Assembly: GCA_003244185.1 (NCBI GenBank)
Contig: QHBT01000046.1
Location: 1 to 64,000 of the forward strand
Direction of reading: 5' to 3'
DNA from: Candidatus Dormiibacter spiritus
Lineage (GTDB): Bacteria; Chloroflexota; Dormibacteria; Dormibacterales; Dormibacteraceae
DNA: 64,000 nt
Shown in pieces: positions 8,653 through 16,865 of the stretch. A program made the position numbers and the translations under genes. The notes under the pieces are model-generated. The model did no database searches and had not been told where the DNA came from. It was given only the letters and a program-made list of their open reading frames with translations. Numbering within the stretch: position 1 is the first letter of the stretch; each line of letters starts with the position of its first letter.

Positions 8653-9330
8653 TTGGCCAAGCGTTCCAAATTCAGCGGGCCCGACGACCCCCGGGTGCGG
8701 CGTGCCCTCTGCATCGTCGCCCACCCGGACGACATCGACTTTTTCTGCGCCGGCACGGTCCTCCGGTTGACCGGGCGGCGTGCCCTGGTCGACTTCGTCC
8801 TGGTCACATCGGGCGACAAGGGCAGCCATGAGCCCGAAGCGACCAGCGCCGAGCTGGCCGCAACTCGAGAGCGCGAGCAGCTGGCGGCCGCCACCGTCCT
8901 CGGGGCGGGCCGGGTCGAGTTCCTGCGGCACCCTGACGCGGAGGTGGTGGAGTCCCTCGAGCTGCGGCGTGAGCTCGTGCGGGAGATCAGGCGCAGCCGG
9001 CCCGAGGTGCTGCTCACCTTCGACCCGACGCCGGGATATCGCCAGCACCCCGACCACCGGGCCGTGGGCCGCGTGGCCCTGGACGCGGCCTGGCCCTGCG
9101 CGCGCGACCGGCTCTGGTACCCGGAGCTGGGAGCGCCCCATGAGACCGCCGAAGCGTGGCTCTTCGCCGGAACCGGCGCCGGGCTGGTGGTCGACGTGCG
9201 GGACGAGCTGGAGGAAAAGATCCGCGCCCGGCTGCTGCACCGCAGTCAGACCGGCAGCCCGGCCGCGCTGCGCGCCCGCTGGCGCCGGATGGCCGGCGAA
9301 GAACAATTCGTCCAGGTCGACCTGCGCTAG
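8653..9330 (+). CDS. PIG-L/LmbE-type zinc deacetylase
   Basis: 225 residues of the LmbE fold. It has the metal-binding VAHPDDIDFFCAG motif near the N-terminus, VTSGDKGSHEPEAT, and the downstream HPDHRAVG metal ligand, followed by the usual VDVRDELEEKIRARLLHRSQ end. The family removes acetyl groups from N-acetylglucosamine conjugates (mycothiol or bacillithiol precursors, GPI, antibiotics). No thiol-biosynthesis partner is adjacent, so the substrate is open. The most plausible start is TTG 8653, without a clear ribosome binding site. Confidence 0.85.
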   Translation: MAKRSKFSGPDDPRVRRALCIVAHPDDIDFFCAGTVLRLTGRRALVDFVLVTSGDKGSHEPEATSAELAATREREQLAAATVLGAGRVEFLRHPDAEVVESLELRRELVREIRRSRPEVLLTFDPTPGYRQHPDHRAVGRVALDAAWPCARDRLWYPELGAPHETAEAWLFAGTGAGLVVDVRDELEEKIRARLLHRSQTGSPAALRARWRRMAGEEQFVQVDLR

Positions 9331-9434
9331 CGCTCCCGAACGTACGGGGGGCAGCTTGGGGCCGCCCGCCCAAACCGCTTGCACGCCGACAGCCCCGGCC
9401 TTCCGCTGAGGCGCAGGGCTGATCCGCTCAGTGC

Positions 9435-10883
9435 CTAGGCGTCGTGGTAGAGGAAGAACTCCCAGGGATGCGGCCGCAGCGCCACCTGGTCGACTTCGCG
9501 CTTACGCTTGTACTCGACCCAGGTCTCGATCAGGTCGGCGGTGAACACGTCGCCCTGGAGCAGGAACTCATGGTCGGCCTCGAGCGCGTTCAGCGCCTCG
9601 CCCAGCGAGCCTGGCACGTTGGCTATGGCTGCCTTCTCCTCGCCCTCCAGCTCGTAGATGTCCTTGTCCACGGGGGCAGGCGGCTCCAGCTTGCGCTGGA
9701 TGCCGTCCAATCCTGCCATCAGCATCGCCGCGAAGGCGAGATAGGGGTTGGCGCTGGGGTCGGGCGAGCGGAACTCCAGCCGCTTGGCCTTGGGGCTCTG
9801 CGAGTAAGCCGGGATGCGCACACAGGCTGAACGGTTGCGCTGGGAGTAGACCAGGTTGATCGGTGCCTCGTAGCCGGGTACCAAGCGCCGGTAGGAGTTG
9901 GTGGTGGGCGCGCAGAAGGCGAGCAGGGCGGGGGCGTGCTTCAACAGGCCGCCGATGTACCAGCGGGAGAGGTCGCTCAGGCCGGCGTACTGGTCGGCGT
10001 CGTGCATCAGCGTCTCGCCGTCCTTCCAGAGGCTCATGTGACAGTGCATGCCTGAACCGTTGTCCTGAAAGAGCGGCTTGGGCATGAAAGTCGCCACATA
10101 GCCATGCTGCTGGCAGACGTTCTTGACTATGTACTTGTAGACGAGCATCGTATCGGCCGACTTCGTGAGGGAGTTGAAGCGGAGGTCGATCTCCGCTTGG
10201 CCGGCGGTGCCCACCTCGTGGTGCTGGACTTCCACGTCGATGCCGGCGTCGATCAGCTTGAGCATGATCTCTGAACGCAGATCCTGGAACTTGTCGGTCG
10301 GCGGCACCGGGAAGTAACCTTCCTTGAAGCGCGGCCGGTAACCCAGGTTGGGAGCGCCGCCATCCTGGCCGGAGTTCCAGATGCCCTCCTCCGAGTCGAT
10401 GAAGTAGTAGCCGCTGTTCGCGTTCTGATCGAAGCGCAGGCTGTTGAAGATGTAGAACTCCGCCTCGGCGCCGAAGTAGCTGACGTCGGCGATGCCAGTC
10501 TGGCGGAGGTAGGACTCAGCCTTCTTGGCCACGAAGCGAGGATCGCGGCTGTACGGCTCCCGCGTCACCGGATCGACCACGTCGCAGATGATGAACATGG
10601 TCGGCACCTTCAGAACCGGGTCGATGGTCGCTGTGTCAGGATCGGGCATGAGAAGCATGTCGCTCTCGTTGATGGCTTGGAAGCCGCGAATGCTGGAGCC
10701 GTCGAAGCCCAGGCCTTCTTGGAAGGCCTCCTCGTCGAGAGCACTGAGGGGCAGGCTGAAGTGCTGCCACTGGCCGGGCAGGTCCACGAACCTCACATCG
10801 ACCACCCGGACGCCCGCTGCGCGAGCCTTCTGCAGTACGTCGCGGGGGCTGGTCTCTCTCTTCGCTTCTACGTCGATAGCCAT
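9435..10883 (-). CDS. glnA: Glutamine synthetase type I
   Basis: ATP-dependent condensation of glutamate and ammonia. The beta-grasp domain has [14 protein letters not shown] and [21 protein letters not shown]. The catalytic domain shows [66 protein letters not shown], and [27 protein letters not shown] segment keeps a tyrosine at about the place where GSI-beta enzymes are adenylylated, but the surrounding residues differ from the classical NLYDLPP. I prefer ATG 10883 because AGGAG lies six bases upstream of it; GTG 10901 and ATG 10889 are alternatives. It is divergent from the HNH-like gene and close to amt and the PII gene. The hairpin at 10959-10987 lies in its upstream region. Confidence 0.95.
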   Translation of the reverse strand: MAIDVEAKRETSPRDVLQKARAAGVRVVDVRFVDLPGQWQHFSLPLSALDEEAFQEGLGFDGSSIRGFQAINESDMLLMPDPDTATIDPVLKVPTMFIICDVVDPVTREPYSRDPRFVAKKAESYLRQTGIADVSYFGAEAEFYIFNSLRFDQNANSGYYFIDSEEGIWNSGQDGGAPNLGYRPRFKEGYFPVPPTDKFQDLRSEIMLKLIDAGIDVEVQHHEVGTAGQAEIDLRFNSLTKSADTMLVYKYIVKNVCQQHGYVATFMPKPLFQDNGSGMHCHMSLWKDGETLMHDADQYAGLSDLSRWYIGGLLKHAPALLAFCAPTTNSYRRLVPGYEAPINLVYSQRNRSACVRIPAYSQSPKAKRLEFRSPDPSANPYLAFAAMLMAGLDGIQRKLEPPAPVDKDIYELEGEEKAAIANVPGSLGEALNALEADHEFLLQGDVFTADLIETWVEYKRKREVDQVALRPHPWEFFLYHDA

Positions 10884-10958
10884 CGGCATCTCCTGGGACA
10901 CATGGTGGGCCGGCGAGCTGTTTGCTCGCCAGCCTTCAGGCTAGGCTGTCGGAGGATT

Positions 10959-10987
10959 CTTCTCTGTGTACGAGGCACACAGAGAAG
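10959..10987. promoter_or_regulatory. Perfect inverted repeat upstream of glnA
   Basis: Eleven-base arms CTTCTCTGTGT and ACACAGAGAAG flank a seven-base centre, 76 bases upstream of the glnA ATG and in the only gap between two divergent genes. The TGTGT...ACACA core loosely recalls dyads bound by GlnR/TnrA-type nitrogen regulators but does not match the TGTNAN7TNACA consensus. It could equally be a hairpin in a 5' leader. Confidence 0.5.
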
Positions 10988-11056
10988 ACCGGCTCCGCAC
11001 TAGTTAAACCATCCAACTAAGGTTTGGAGGCGATTGCGGCAGGTCGTCCCGAGGGC

Positions 11057-11647
11057 ATGCCTGCGTCACCGCTGGGTCACACTTTGGCAGTGGGGAAGCT
11101 GGTCGGCCTTCTGGTCGGTCTCCTGATCGTAGCAGTGGTGGCGGGCATCGGCTATCAGGAGTGGACGGCGGCCCATGCGCCTGTGGCGGCGCCCACCGCG
11201 CCTACCGTGGTGCCTCCCGAGGATTTGCCAAACCCGGACCTGACGCCTGGCATGGCCGATGCCAAGGTGACCCAGCAAACGCTGAAGACCACTGTCTGTG
11301 TGGGCGGCTACACCAAGACTGTCAGGCCGCCGCCTGCCTACACAGACCAGCTGAAGAAGCAGCAGATGCGGGAGTATGGGCGCCCCGGCAAGGCCTCTGA
11401 CTACCAGGAGGATCACCTGATCCCACTTGGGTTGGGCGGTAGCCCGACCGACACCCGCAACCTCTGGCCCCAGCCACGAGCGGGATACTGGGGCTCCCAG
11501 CGGAAGGACGACCTCGAGTACTACCTCTACGGCCGCGTTTGCTTTGGCGGGCTGCCCTTGGAGCAGGCCCGCCACGACATCGCCAGCAACTGGGTTGCCG
11601 CCTTCCAGCACTACCGACCACCAGCCAGCAACCAGACAGTCGACTGA
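11057..11647 (+). CDS. Membrane-anchored HNH-nuclease-like protein
   Basis: About 196 residues. One N-terminal membrane segment (LVGLLVGLLIVAVVAGI) is followed by a Pro/Ala/Thr-rich linker and an extracytoplasmic domain. It contains VCVGGYTKTVRPPPAYT, the core YQEDHLIPLGLGGSPTDTRN followed by LWPQP, and a last Cys in YGRVCFGG. The DH...GG...NLWP pattern is the signature of an HNH-like domain found in many exported actinobacterial proteins. Whether this one cuts DNA is unknown, as the second metal ligand pattern is partial. ATG 11057 is favoured over TTG 11024, since it leaves a normal short cytoplasmic leader. The two Cys may form a disulfide. Confidence 0.65.
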   Translation: MPASPLGHTLAVGKLVGLLVGLLIVAVVAGIGYQEWTAAHAPVAAPTAPTVVPPEDLPNPDLTPGMADAKVTQQTLKTTVCVGGYTKTVRPPPAYTDQLKKQQMREYGRPGKASDYQEDHLIPLGLGGSPTDTRNLWPQPRAGYWGSQRKDDLEYYLYGRVCFGGLPLEQARHDIASNWVAAFQHYRPPASNQTVD

Positions 11648-11784
11648 CGGCGGTCCGCCCCGCGAGGCGGTGTCGCTAGAGGGCAACCCCCACAGCCCAT
11701 CATGCGTTTGAACCAACTTCGCGGTCGGAAAGCTGTGTGAATAGACCGCAACCAGCCCCCGACCCGCTAGGTTACTGTGCGGCC

Positions 11785-13260
11785 ATGAAAGCCTGGAAAG
11801 TGCTCCTGCTGCCGCTCGTACTCCTCTTCGCCTTCCCGCTCAACGTCCAGGCTGCCGCCCAGGACCCGGGCCAGGTCGCTCAGGCCGCGAGCGTGGGCGC
11901 CGACACCGTCTGGGTGGTGGTCGCCGCAGTGCTCGTCATGTTCATGCAGGCGGGCTTTGCGATGCTGGAAGTCGGCTTCAGCCGCATGAAGAACGTGGGC
12001 ACGGTGGTGGCCAAGGTCATCACCAATTTCAGTGTCGCAGCGCTCTCCTACTGGGCTGTCGGCTTTGCGCTGGCCTTCGGGGCGGCCGCCACCTGGCTCT
12101 TTCCCCTGATCGGCGGCAGCAACTTCTTTCCCACCTTCTCGCCCGGTTCGACGCTGAACCTTCCCGCCATGTCGGGCAGCACAGCCCCCGCCGCAGCCAA
12201 GTTCATGTTCCAGTTCGTCTTTTGCGCGGTCTCCTTGGCGATCGTCTGGGGCACCATGCTCGAGCGCACAAAGTTCATCGTCTACGTGCTCTTCGGCATC
12301 CCGTTCGCTGCCATCATCTATCCGCTCATCAGCCACCAGCTCTTTGGCGGCGGTTTCCTCCAGGCCACACTGGGCGCACAGGACTTCGCCGGTTCCACAG
12401 TTGTCCACCTGACGGGCGCCACCGCCGGGCTGGCCGGGCTACTGCTGCTCGGTCCGCGGCTGGGCAAGTACGAAAAGGACCACCGGCCGAACGCCATCCC
12501 CGGTCACAACATGCCCCTGGCCCAGCTCGGGGTGCTGATCCTCTGGTTCGGCTGGTTCGGCTTCAACCCAGGCTCCACCCTGAATGCCGTGAACCTGCAC
12601 TTTGCCGACGTGGTCATAACCACCCAGCTGGCGGCCTCCGCCGGCGCCCTGGCGGCGCTGCTGGGCATCTATCTGACCAGCCGGACGCTCGATGTAGGCA
12701 TGATCGGAAACGGCGCGATAGCTGCGCTGGTCGCCATCACAGCGCCCTCGGGCTACGTCGAGCCCTGGGCGGCCATCGTCATCGGCGCAGTTGCCGGCAC
12801 CATAGTGGTGGTGGCGATCCCGCTCATCGACAAGAAGCTCGACGATCCGGTCGGCTGTCTCTCCGCCCACGGTCTGGCGGGAATCTGGGGCACTCTCTCC
12901 TGCGGACTCTTCACAGTCCCGGCGCTGGCCAAGTTCAACGGTGTCGGTGAGGGCGGCCTCTTCTACACAGGCAGCGTGCATCAGCTGGGCGCTCAGGCGG
13001 TGGCTGTGGCGGGCTCCTTCCTGGTCACCTTCGGACTCAGCTACGGAATCTTCTGGCTCATCAAGCGAACTGTCGGCCTGAGAGCGGAAGCTCACGACGA
13101 ACTTGACGGCCTGGACATCAGCGAGCACGGCATGTGGGGCTATCCCGAGGCGTTCATGCCAGTGCCGGGCGGTGCCTACCGCCCTGCCGGTCAGGAAGCT
13201 TTGAGCAGTCGGCGCGTCAAGCTGAGAGAGGCGGAGCGGCAGGAGGTGGAACCGGCGTGA
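11785..13260 (+). CDS. amt: Ammonium transporter
   Basis: 491 residues from ATG 11785, starting with a cleavable signal (MKAWKVLLLPLVLLFAFPLN, cut near VQA-AAQ). Eleven membrane helices follow, as in AmtB. Landmarks are FMQAGFAMLEVGFSRMKNV, the structural Asp and first pore histidine in AQDFAGSTVVHLTGATAGL, WFGWFGFNPGS, and the second pore histidine in GCLSAHGLAGIWGTLSCG. It conducts ammonia across the cytoplasmic membrane. Its TGA overlaps the GTG of the PII gene, the classical amtB-glnK pairing in which PII blocks the channel when nitrogen is plentiful. The upstream GTG 11737 would spoil the signal peptide. Confidence 0.95.
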   Translation: MKAWKVLLLPLVLLFAFPLNVQAAAQDPGQVAQAASVGADTVWVVVAAVLVMFMQAGFAMLEVGFSRMKNVGTVVAKVITNFSVAALSYWAVGFALAFGAAATWLFPLIGGSNFFPTFSPGSTLNLPAMSGSTAPAAAKFMFQFVFCAVSLAIVWGTMLERTKFIVYVLFGIPFAAIIYPLISHQLFGGGFLQATLGAQDFAGSTVVHLTGATAGLAGLLLLGPRLGKYEKDHRPNAIPGHNMPLAQLGVLILWFGWFGFNPGSTLNAVNLHFADVVITTQLAASAGALAALLGIYLTSRTLDVGMIGNGAIAALVAITAPSGYVEPWAAIVIGAVAGTIVVVAIPLIDKKLDDPVGCLSAHGLAGIWGTLSCGLFTVPALAKFNGVGEGGLFYTGSVHQLGAQAVAVAGSFLVTFGLSYGIFWLIKRTVGLRAEAHDELDGLDISEHGMWGYPEAFMPVPGGAYRPAGQEALSSRRVKLREAERQEVEPA

Positions 13261-13634
13261 AGATGGTCATCGCGATCATCCGGCACGAGCATCTCCAGGC
13301 AGTCCAAGACGTGCTCGATGAATGCGGCGTATCGGGCGTCACGGTGACGGAGGTGAAAGGCTGTGGCGCCCAGCGCGGCTACACAGAGCGCTATCGCGGT
13401 ACCTCGGTGAACATCTCACTCAGGCCCCGGCTCAAGGTCGAAGCCGTGATGCGGCAGGAGATTGTGCCAGTCGTGATCGATAAGATGGCAGCTGCCGCCC
13501 GCACCGGTGAGTCAGGCGAAGTGGGTGACGGCAAGATCTTTGTAATCGGCGTCGAGGACGCCGTCCGGATCAGGACCGGCGAGCACGGCGCGGCGACAGT
13601 GCAGCACCAGCAGCGCGAGATGTGGGGACATTAG
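13257..13634 (+). CDS. glnK: PII nitrogen regulatory protein (GlnK/GlnB) without Tyr51
   Basis: 125 residues, collinear with GlnB/GlnK. It has an MKMVIAIIRHEHLQAVQDVL start, VSGVTVTEVKGCGAQRGYTE, the T-loop YRGTSVNISLRPR, and the C-terminal EVGDGKIFVIGVEDAVRIRTGE that closes the nucleotide site. PII trimers bind ATP/ADP and 2-oxoglutarate and control Amt, GS adenylylation and other targets. Numbering from the GTG start aligns Tyr46 but places Val at position 51, the residue uridylylated in proteobacteria and adenylylated in Actinobacteria. GTG 13257 overlaps the amt stop and has AGGAGG (13241-13246) ten bases upstream. Confidence 0.93.
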   Translation: MKMVIAIIRHEHLQAVQDVLDECGVSGVTVTEVKGCGAQRGYTERYRGTSVNISLRPRLKVEAVMRQEIVPVVIDKMAAAARTGESGEVGDGKIFVIGVEDAVRIRTGEHGAATVQHQQREMWGH

Positions 13635-13815
13635 GGCAAGGGGAGGCAGGAAGGCAAGGGGAGGCTGGCCTCCCCTTCCAGAACCCCACCCGGCCGGTGC
13701 CGAACCGCCTGCAGCTGCCGTAGTTGGTTTGGTCGCCTTGAAGCCGCCGTTGCGGTGTCGTCCCGGACGCCGTGAACCGGCCGGGATGAACCCGGCCTTT
13801 CGACCTGACGATTGG
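13635..13815. repeat. REP-like intergenic repeat with two hairpins, copy 1
   Basis: Begins right after the PII stop. Hairpin A is AAGGGGAGG/CCTCCCCTT around CTGG (13656-13677), preceded by a partial tandem duplicate of GGCAAGGGGAGGC, then GAACCCCACC. Hairpin B is GGCCGGG/CCCGGCC around ATGAA (13779-13797), followed by TTTCGACCTGACG. The same two hairpins in the same order recur at 48561-48710. Hairpin A could also end transcription of amt-glnK. The remaining bases to 13992 hold no gene I can support. Confidence 0.6.
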
Positions 13816-13992
13816 CAAGAGTGGGAGATCTCTTGAGCGGTTCGCTGAGATGGGGTTGGCGGCCCGACTAGGCATCGGCAGCTGCCACTCTCTCAGCCCT
13901 GCCGCTGGCGACTGGACCTTTAAACCGGAGGACTGGCGCTTCGGGGTCACCGCAGTTATGATCGGCGCGTGGGAGCCGAGAGAAGCGAAAAG

Positions 13993-16023
13993 ATGAGCAC
14001 GCCGTTGAAGGCGGCCGGCCATCCCGTCGACGGTGAGCAGGCTGCTGGCCAGCTTCAGGAGGTGGCCCAGGTTCAGGGCCTCGCCGGCGTAGAGGCGATG
14101 CCCACCGCCAGCGCCTATCCTCCGATCGCCGAGTACGCCTTCCTGTCGGACTGCGAGGTCAACGCGCTCCTCGCCCCCGGCGGCCGCGTGGAGTGGCTCT
14201 GCCTGCCCCGGCCTGACGGTCCCAGCGTCTTTGGCGCCATGCTCGACAGGGCGGCCGGCAGCTTCCGGTTCGGACCCAGCGGGTCGATGGTTCCGGCCGG
14301 CCGCCGCTATCTCCCCGGCACCCTGGTCCTGGAGACCACCTGGCGTACTCGCACCGGCTGGCTGATCATCCGCGACGCGCTCTGCCTGGGTCCCTGGTAC
14401 CACGAACACCGGCGCTCCGGGACCCACCGCCGGCCGCCGACCGACCACGAGGCGGAGCACATGCTGGTGCGCACCGCCCGCTGCATCATCGGCACCGTCG
14501 AGCTGAGCCTCGATTGCGAGCCTGTCTTCAACTACGGTGAGACGGGCGCCAGCTGGTCCTATGCGGGGCCTGGCTACGACGAGGCGGTTGCCACCGGCGG
14601 GAAGACGGACGTTCCCCTGCGCTTGGTGACCGACCTGCGCGTAGGCTTCGAGGGGCCCGGCGCCCACGCCACCAAGACCCTGCGCGAGGGCGAGACCGCC
14701 TTCGCAGCGCTCTGCTGGCCGCGTTCGCAGTTCTCGGCGTCGGACGAGTTCCTGGCCGAGCACCCGCCGCCGAGGACCGCCGAGGAGGCCTTTCAGCGGA
14801 TCGAGCGAACCGCCAACTTCTGGCGCGGCTGGATCAACCACGGCATCTTTCCCGAACATCCCTGGCAGAGCTACCTGCAGCGCAGCGCCCTGACTTTGAA
14901 AGGCCTGACCTACGCCCCCACCGGGGCCGTGCTGGCGGCGGCAACCACCTCGCTGCCTGAGACTCCAGGTGGCGAGCGCAACTGGGACTACCGCTACACC
15001 TGGATCCGCGACTCCACGTTCATGCTCTGGGGGCTTTACACGCTCGGCTTCGCCCGCGAGGCTAACGACTTTTTCTACTTCACGGCGGACGTCGCCAAGG
15101 AGTCTGACGACGTCCAGATCCTCTACGGCATCGGCGGGGAGAAACAGCTGGACGAGCGGACCCTGGACCATCTGAGCGGCTACGAGGGGGCGCGACCGGT
15201 GCGGGTGGGCAACGGCGCCTACAGCCAGCGGCAGCACGACGTCTGGGGAGCGCTGCTCGACTCCGTCTACTTGCACACCCGCTCCCGCGATTATCTGCCC
15301 GAGCTGGTCTGGCCGATCCTGAAGAGGGCCGTCGAAGCTGCCATAGCGAACTGGCAGAAGCCTGACCGGGGCATCTGGGAGGTGCGTGGTGAGCCGCGCC
15401 ACTTCACCTCCTCCAAGGTCATGTGCTGGGTCGCCCTGGACCGGGGCGCCCGGCTGGCCGAGCTGCACGCCGACACGGACCTGGCAGCGCGCTGGCAGAA
15501 GATCGCTGACGAAATCCACGCGGACATCTGCGAGCATGCCGTCGACGAGCGCGGGGTCTTCGTCCAGCACTACGAAACCAAGGCGCTGGATGCGTCAGTG
15601 CTGCTGATCCCGCTGCTGCGCTTCCTCGCCCCGGACGATCCTCGGATCAAGGCGACGGTGCTCGCCATCGCCGATGAGCTCACAGTGGACGGGCTGGTGC
15701 TGCGCTACAAGGTCGAGGAGACAGACGACGGGCTCAGCGGCGAAGAGGGCACTTTCGCCATCTGCTCCTTCTGGCTGGTCTCGGCGCTGGTCGAGATCGG
15801 CGAGGTCGCTCGCGCCCGTCAGCTCTGCGAGAAGCTGCTCTCGTACGCGAGTCCGCTCCAGCTCTATGCGGAGGAGATCGACGCCCGGAGCGGCCGTCAC
15901 CTGGGCAACTTCCCCCAGGCCTTCACCCATCTGGCGCTGATCAACGCTGTGATGCATGTGATCCGTGCCGAGAGCGGCGTCGACACCGGCCAGTTCACCC
16001 CCTTAGGCTCGCCCAGCGCCTGA
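13993..16023 (+). CDS. Glycoside hydrolase family 15 (glucoamylase/trehalase-like)
   Basis: 676 residues with the two-domain GH15 architecture. An N-terminal beta-sandwich (about 45-270) begins IAEYAFLSDCEVNALLAPGG. The (alpha/alpha)6 barrel follows, with GGERNWDYRYTWIRDSTFML (the first helix pair and substrate-binding region), the general-acid region DGLSGEEGTFAICSFWL and the second catalytic region RHLGNFPQAFTHLALI. GH15 enzymes of this cytoplasmic type hydrolyse alpha-glucans or trehalose, and the two cannot be separated here. There is no signal peptide. ATG 13993 (AGAAG upstream) is preferred to GTG 13969. It ends 29 bases into the convergent DUF1330 gene. Confidence 0.88.
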   Translation: MSTPLKAAGHPVDGEQAAGQLQEVAQVQGLAGVEAMPTASAYPPIAEYAFLSDCEVNALLAPGGRVEWLCLPRPDGPSVFGAMLDRAAGSFRFGPSGSMVPAGRRYLPGTLVLETTWRTRTGWLIIRDALCLGPWYHEHRRSGTHRRPPTDHEAEHMLVRTARCIIGTVELSLDCEPVFNYGETGASWSYAGPGYDEAVATGGKTDVPLRLVTDLRVGFEGPGAHATKTLREGETAFAALCWPRSQFSASDEFLAEHPPPRTAEEAFQRIERTANFWRGWINHGIFPEHPWQSYLQRSALTLKGLTYAPTGAVLAAATTSLPETPGGERNWDYRYTWIRDSTFMLWGLYTLGFAREANDFFYFTADVAKESDDVQILYGIGGEKQLDERTLDHLSGYEGARPVRVGNGAYSQRQHDVWGALLDSVYLHTRSRDYLPELVWPILKRAVEAAIANWQKPDRGIWEVRGEPRHFTSSKVMCWVALDRGARLAELHADTDLAARWQKIADEIHADICEHAVDERGVFVQHYETKALDASVLLIPLLRFLAPDDPRIKATVLAIADELTVDGLVLRYKVEETDDGLSGEEGTFAICSFWLVSALVEIGEVARARQLCEKLLSYASPLQLYAEEIDARSGRHLGNFPQAFTHLALINAVMHVIRAESGVDTGQFTPLGSPSA

Positions 16024-16366
16024 CGCCCGGATGCCGCAGGTGCCGGCTGATATCAGGCCCGAGCGCCCAGTTCGGGGTCTGAATAACCGTCCAGGAAGAC
16101 AATTGTCGACTCACCATTCGCCTGCCGGATGGGTAGATCGCCTGGTACTCGGGGGAGTCGTACCAGGCTCGGAGCCGATCGCGGTCAGGGAACTCGATGA
16201 TGACCAGCCGCTGGAGCGAGAACTCTCCCTCCACCACCTCGCCCGGGCCACCCCTGACCAGAAAGCGGCCGCCGTGCGCGGCGACGGTGGCAGGCACCTG
16301 CCGGCTGTACTCGGCATAGGCTTCCGGATTGGTGACTCTGACGTTGGCGAGGAGGTAGGCGGGCAC
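15995..16366 (-). CDS. DUF1330 family protein
   Basis: Small ferredoxin-like alpha+beta protein of the DUF1330 family. It has PAYLLANVRVTNPEAYAEYS at the start, VAAHGGRFLVRGGPGEVVEG in the middle, and LVIIEFPDRDRLRAWYDSPEYQ, the most conserved stretch. The function is unknown; relatives are dimeric barrels. The first acceptable start is GTG 16366. The open frame continues far upstream over thioredoxin, but that part is a shadow. The C-terminus runs about 25 residues beyond the domain and overlaps the glycosidase gene end, so the real stop may have been displaced. Confidence 0.75.
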   Translation of the reverse strand: MPAYLLANVRVTNPEAYAEYSRQVPATVAAHGGRFLVRGGPGEVVEGEFSLQRLVIIEFPDRDRLRAWYDSPEYQAIYPSGRRMVSRQLSSWTVIQTPNWALGPDISRHLRHPGVRRWASLRG

Positions 16367-16422
16367 GCTCAGCCCATTATCGAATGCTGGGCGACCTGCC
16401 AACTGCGCAGCTCGACCGACAA

Positions 16423-16445
16423 GACGGCCGGCCAAACCGGCCGTC
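16423..16445 (-). terminator. Hairpin downstream of thioredoxin gene
   Basis: Nine-base arms GACGGCCGG/CCGGCCGTC around CCAAA lie four bases past the thioredoxin stop. Read on the minus strand, the stem is followed by TTGT, a poor U-tract, so termination is plausible rather than certain. Confidence 0.55.
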
Positions 16446-16449
16446 AACG

Positions 16450-16791
16450 TTAGGGCTGAGCCGGCTGAGCTGCGTGCTTCTCCACGAACGCGCGGACCGC
16501 GCCGGGGCCCGGATAGCCGGTGAGTCGATCCACCAGCTTGCCGGCGCTGAAGACGCCCAGCGTGGGGATGCCCATGACGCCATAGCGCATGGCGATGCTC
16601 TGGGCGTGGTCCACGTCCAGCTTGCCGACTGTGATCCTGCCCTCGAACTGACTCGCCAGCTGGTCGATCACCGGGGCCATCATGCGGCAGGGCCCACACC
16701 AGTCGGCGTAGAAGTCCACCAGGACCGGCTTGTCTGACTTGAGGACTGTGTCGTCGAAGGTTGCCTCTTCGAACTTGGGGAGGTTGCTCAT
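16450..16791 (-). CDS. trxA: Thioredoxin
   Basis: 113 residues with the full thioredoxin fold. PVLVDFYADWCGPCRMMAPVI carries the redox-active WCGPC, VGKLDVDHAQSIAMRYGV follows, and the cis-proline loop is GIPTLGVFSAGKLVDRLTG. It reduces protein disulfides in the cytoplasm, probably with a thioredoxin reductase encoded elsewhere. ATG 16791 gives the normal MSNLPKFEEATFDDTVL start; the longer open frame upstream is not homologous. The gene is divergent from the membrane glycosyltransferase. Confidence 0.93.
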   Translation of the reverse strand: MSNLPKFEEATFDDTVLKSDKPVLVDFYADWCGPCRMMAPVIDQLASQFEGRITVGKLDVDHAQSIAMRYGVMGIPTLGVFSAGKLVDRLTGYPGPGAVRAFVEKHAAQPAQP

Positions 16792-16865
16792 GACCAGTAA
16801 AAGCGGCCAGGTGGTCGAGGTATTCCTGCCGGTGGAGACCTGAGGCCGCTGCATAATCGGGCCGG

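Noticed and set aside
13570-15570. 666-codon minus-strand frame opposite the GH15 gene
   Set aside because: Antisense shadow typical of GC-rich DNA. The plus frame contains all GH15 catalytic motifs and the minus translation shows none.
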